Assembly: GCA_946534775.1 (NCBI GenBank)
Contig: CAMNCZ010000053.1
Location: forward strand, 1-6,820
Direction of reading: 5' to 3'
Length of the DNA stretch: 6,820 bases
Origin: an uncultured Eubacteriaceae bacterium
GTDB lineage: Bacteria > Bacillota > Clostridia > Lachnospirales > CAG-274
Shown here: in pieces, positions 6,409-6,820 of the stretch
Numbering within the stretch: position 1 is the stretch's first letter
Layout: every line of letters starts with the position of its first letter
Position numbers and translations under genes: made by a program
The notes under the pieces: model-generated
Seen by the model: the letters and a program-made list of their open reading frames with translations, nothing else
What the model was told of the DNA's origin: nothing
Database searches by the model: none

Positions 6409-6511
6409 GTACACAACTGTTCAAAATTTAACATCTATGTATCAAAATGAAACAGTGTCAAATTGACACGACCTATACGGAAAACGGACCCACCTATGTC
6501 AAATTGACACA
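6409..6511 (+). repeat. 103-bp direct repeat, copy 2
   Basis: Second copy of 6291-6393 with no mismatch found. Downstream the copies diverge: copy 1 continues AGCTGTTC, copy 2 TAGCTGTATC. Upstream sequences remain similar but not identical (AAGCTGTCAAAAATT against AAGCTGTTCAAAAAAC), so the duplicated unit probably was the full 118 bp followed by small changes. Confidence 0.95.
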
Positions 6512-6574
6512 TAGCTGTATCAAAATGACACAAGGCAGTACGGAAAACGGACGGGGGTAGTACAAAAAACGTAC

Positions 6575-6687
6575 CCAATAATAAATATATAATACAATTA
6601 ATAATATATAATAAAATAATAAATAAGAGAAACAACATAGTGTTTTTTATTTTTATATAAATTAATAAATACTTTGTTAAAATTTAT
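6575..6687. other. very AT-rich spacer without genes
   Basis: This stretch is nearly all A and T, made of short ATAATAAAT-like runs, unlike the genes to its left. No open frame with a ribosome site is seen. A weak AAACA/TGTTT hairpin followed by TTTTTT near 6632-6650 could be a poor terminator. Such a segment would melt easily. Confidence 0.6.
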
Positions 6688-6716
6688 TTGCAAAAAACGT
6701 TTAAATAAGTTATAAT
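6688..6716 (+). promoter_or_regulatory. probable sigma-A promoter of birA
   Basis: TTGCAA (6688-6693), exactly 17 nt, then a perfect TATAAT (6711-6716). It lies about 30 nt upstream of a likely start site for the frame at 6753. In such AT-rich DNA a chance TATAAT is possible, but spacing and position fit the gene. Confidence 0.68.
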
Positions 6717-6752
6717 ATAAAATAGGTGGATAATGTAACGGGAGTATGCAAT

Positions 6753-6820
6753 ATGAAAGAAGAAATTTTAAATTTATTAAAACAAAAAAATAATTATGTA
6801 TCGGGACAAGAACTTGCGGA
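6753..6820 (+). CDS. birA: probable biotin operon repressor/biotin-protein ligase BirA, N-terminus (partial)
   Basis: BirA attaches biotin to biotin carboxyl carrier proteins and, when it has an N-terminal helix-turn-helix, represses biotin genes. Only the first 22 residues are in the window: MKEEILNLLKQKNNYVSGQELA. The EEIL-x-LLK helix followed by YVSGQELA is the usual opening of the HTH_11 domain of clostridial BirA proteins, so this would be the bifunctional type. CGGGAG (6739-6744) lies 8 nt before the ATG, and a promoter lies upstream. Another HTH_11 or WYL-type regulator cannot be ruled out from so few residues. Confidence 0.65.
   Translation, partial: MKEEILNLLKQKNNYVSGQELA

Larger units (their letters stand above)
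6280..6574. repeat. array of ~15 A-centred palindrome-like units, mostly ~20 bp apart
   Basis: Related units of 13-19 bp follow one another, for example TGTTCAAAATTTAACA (6300-6315), TGTCAAATTGACA (6338-6350, 6379-6391, 6456-6468, 6497-6509), TACGGAAAACGGAC-type units (near 6364, 6482, 6545) and GTACAAAAAACGTAC (6560-6574). Most have TGT or GTAC-like outer arms around an A-rich centre. Centres fall near 6288, 6308, 6328, 6344, 6364, 6385, 6405, 6425, 6446, 6462, 6482, 6503, 6523, 6545 and 6567. Steps are thus about 20, with two of 16 and two of 22. No CRISPR features are present: the spacers are not unique and the units vary. Confidence 0.85.

Noticed and set aside
6345..6509. Promoters from the TTGACA present in each TGTCAAATTGACA palindrome
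   Set aside because: No -10-like hexamer is found about 17 nt downstream of any plus-strand copy checked; TTGACA here follows from the palindrome.
6280..6574. CRISPR array
   Set aside because: Units are 13-19 bp, variable and palindromic; there are no unique 30-bp spacers and no cas genes.
6435..6638. A 67-codon minus-strand frame across the repeat array and AT-rich spacer
   Set aside because: It has a hydrophobic start only because the spacer is AT-rich, there is no ribosome site, and it ends within the repeats.

Overview
The window looks like chromosome of a Clostridia-type Firmicute, probably a gut member of the Oscillospirales/Lachnospirales (inference). The signs are strong AGGAGG-like ribosome sites, frequent ATA isoleucine codons, moderate GC in genes with very AT-rich spacers, and families typical of that group (DUF4127, short M29 aminopeptidase, DUF2461, BirA with an N-terminal helix-turn-helix). 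No rRNA, tRNA, CRISPR array or transposase gene was seen.

Layout. (1) 2-619: the C-terminal glutaminase half of CTP synthase (pyrG), followed by a hairpin terminator. (2) 692-4874, plus strand: a tight four-gene cluster with gaps of 18, 8 and 20 nt. It encodes a membrane-anchored protein with two similar beta-rich domains, an exported DUF4127 protein, a 76-residue charged helical protein and an M29-type metallo-aminopeptidase. It ends at a strong hairpin at 4881-4918 that also serves the convergent genes. (3) 5799-4921, minus strand: a two-gene operon from a near-consensus promoter (TTGACA, 18 nt, TGC-TATAAT), encoding a small one-helix membrane protein and a DUF2461 protein. (4) 5926-6332: an orphan hairpin terminator, then a LysR regulator lacking its front and a MATE-like transporter lacking nearly everything after its first residues. 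They still overlap by ATGA, so this looks like the scar of a deleted regulator-transporter pair. (5) 6280-6574: about 15 related, partly palindromic A-centred units, mostly about 20 bp apart, containing a perfect 103-bp direct duplication. (6) 6575-6752: a very AT-rich spacer with a promoter. (7) 6753-6820: the first codons of a probable birA.

How the genes may work together. Genes 2-5 look co-transcribed. Two of them act at or outside the membrane and one is a cytosolic peptidase, so a role in envelope-derived peptide or glycopeptide turnover is possible, but that is inference; DUF4127 has no activity I can state. The least explained part is the 6280-6574 array. It can be read either as a helically phased binding-site array upstream of birA, or as a decayed piece of the heptad-repeat segment found in some phage or plasmid replication proteins. 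The partial heptad translation favours the second reading; steps that are not multiples of 3 and the in-frame stops show it is not an intact gene now.
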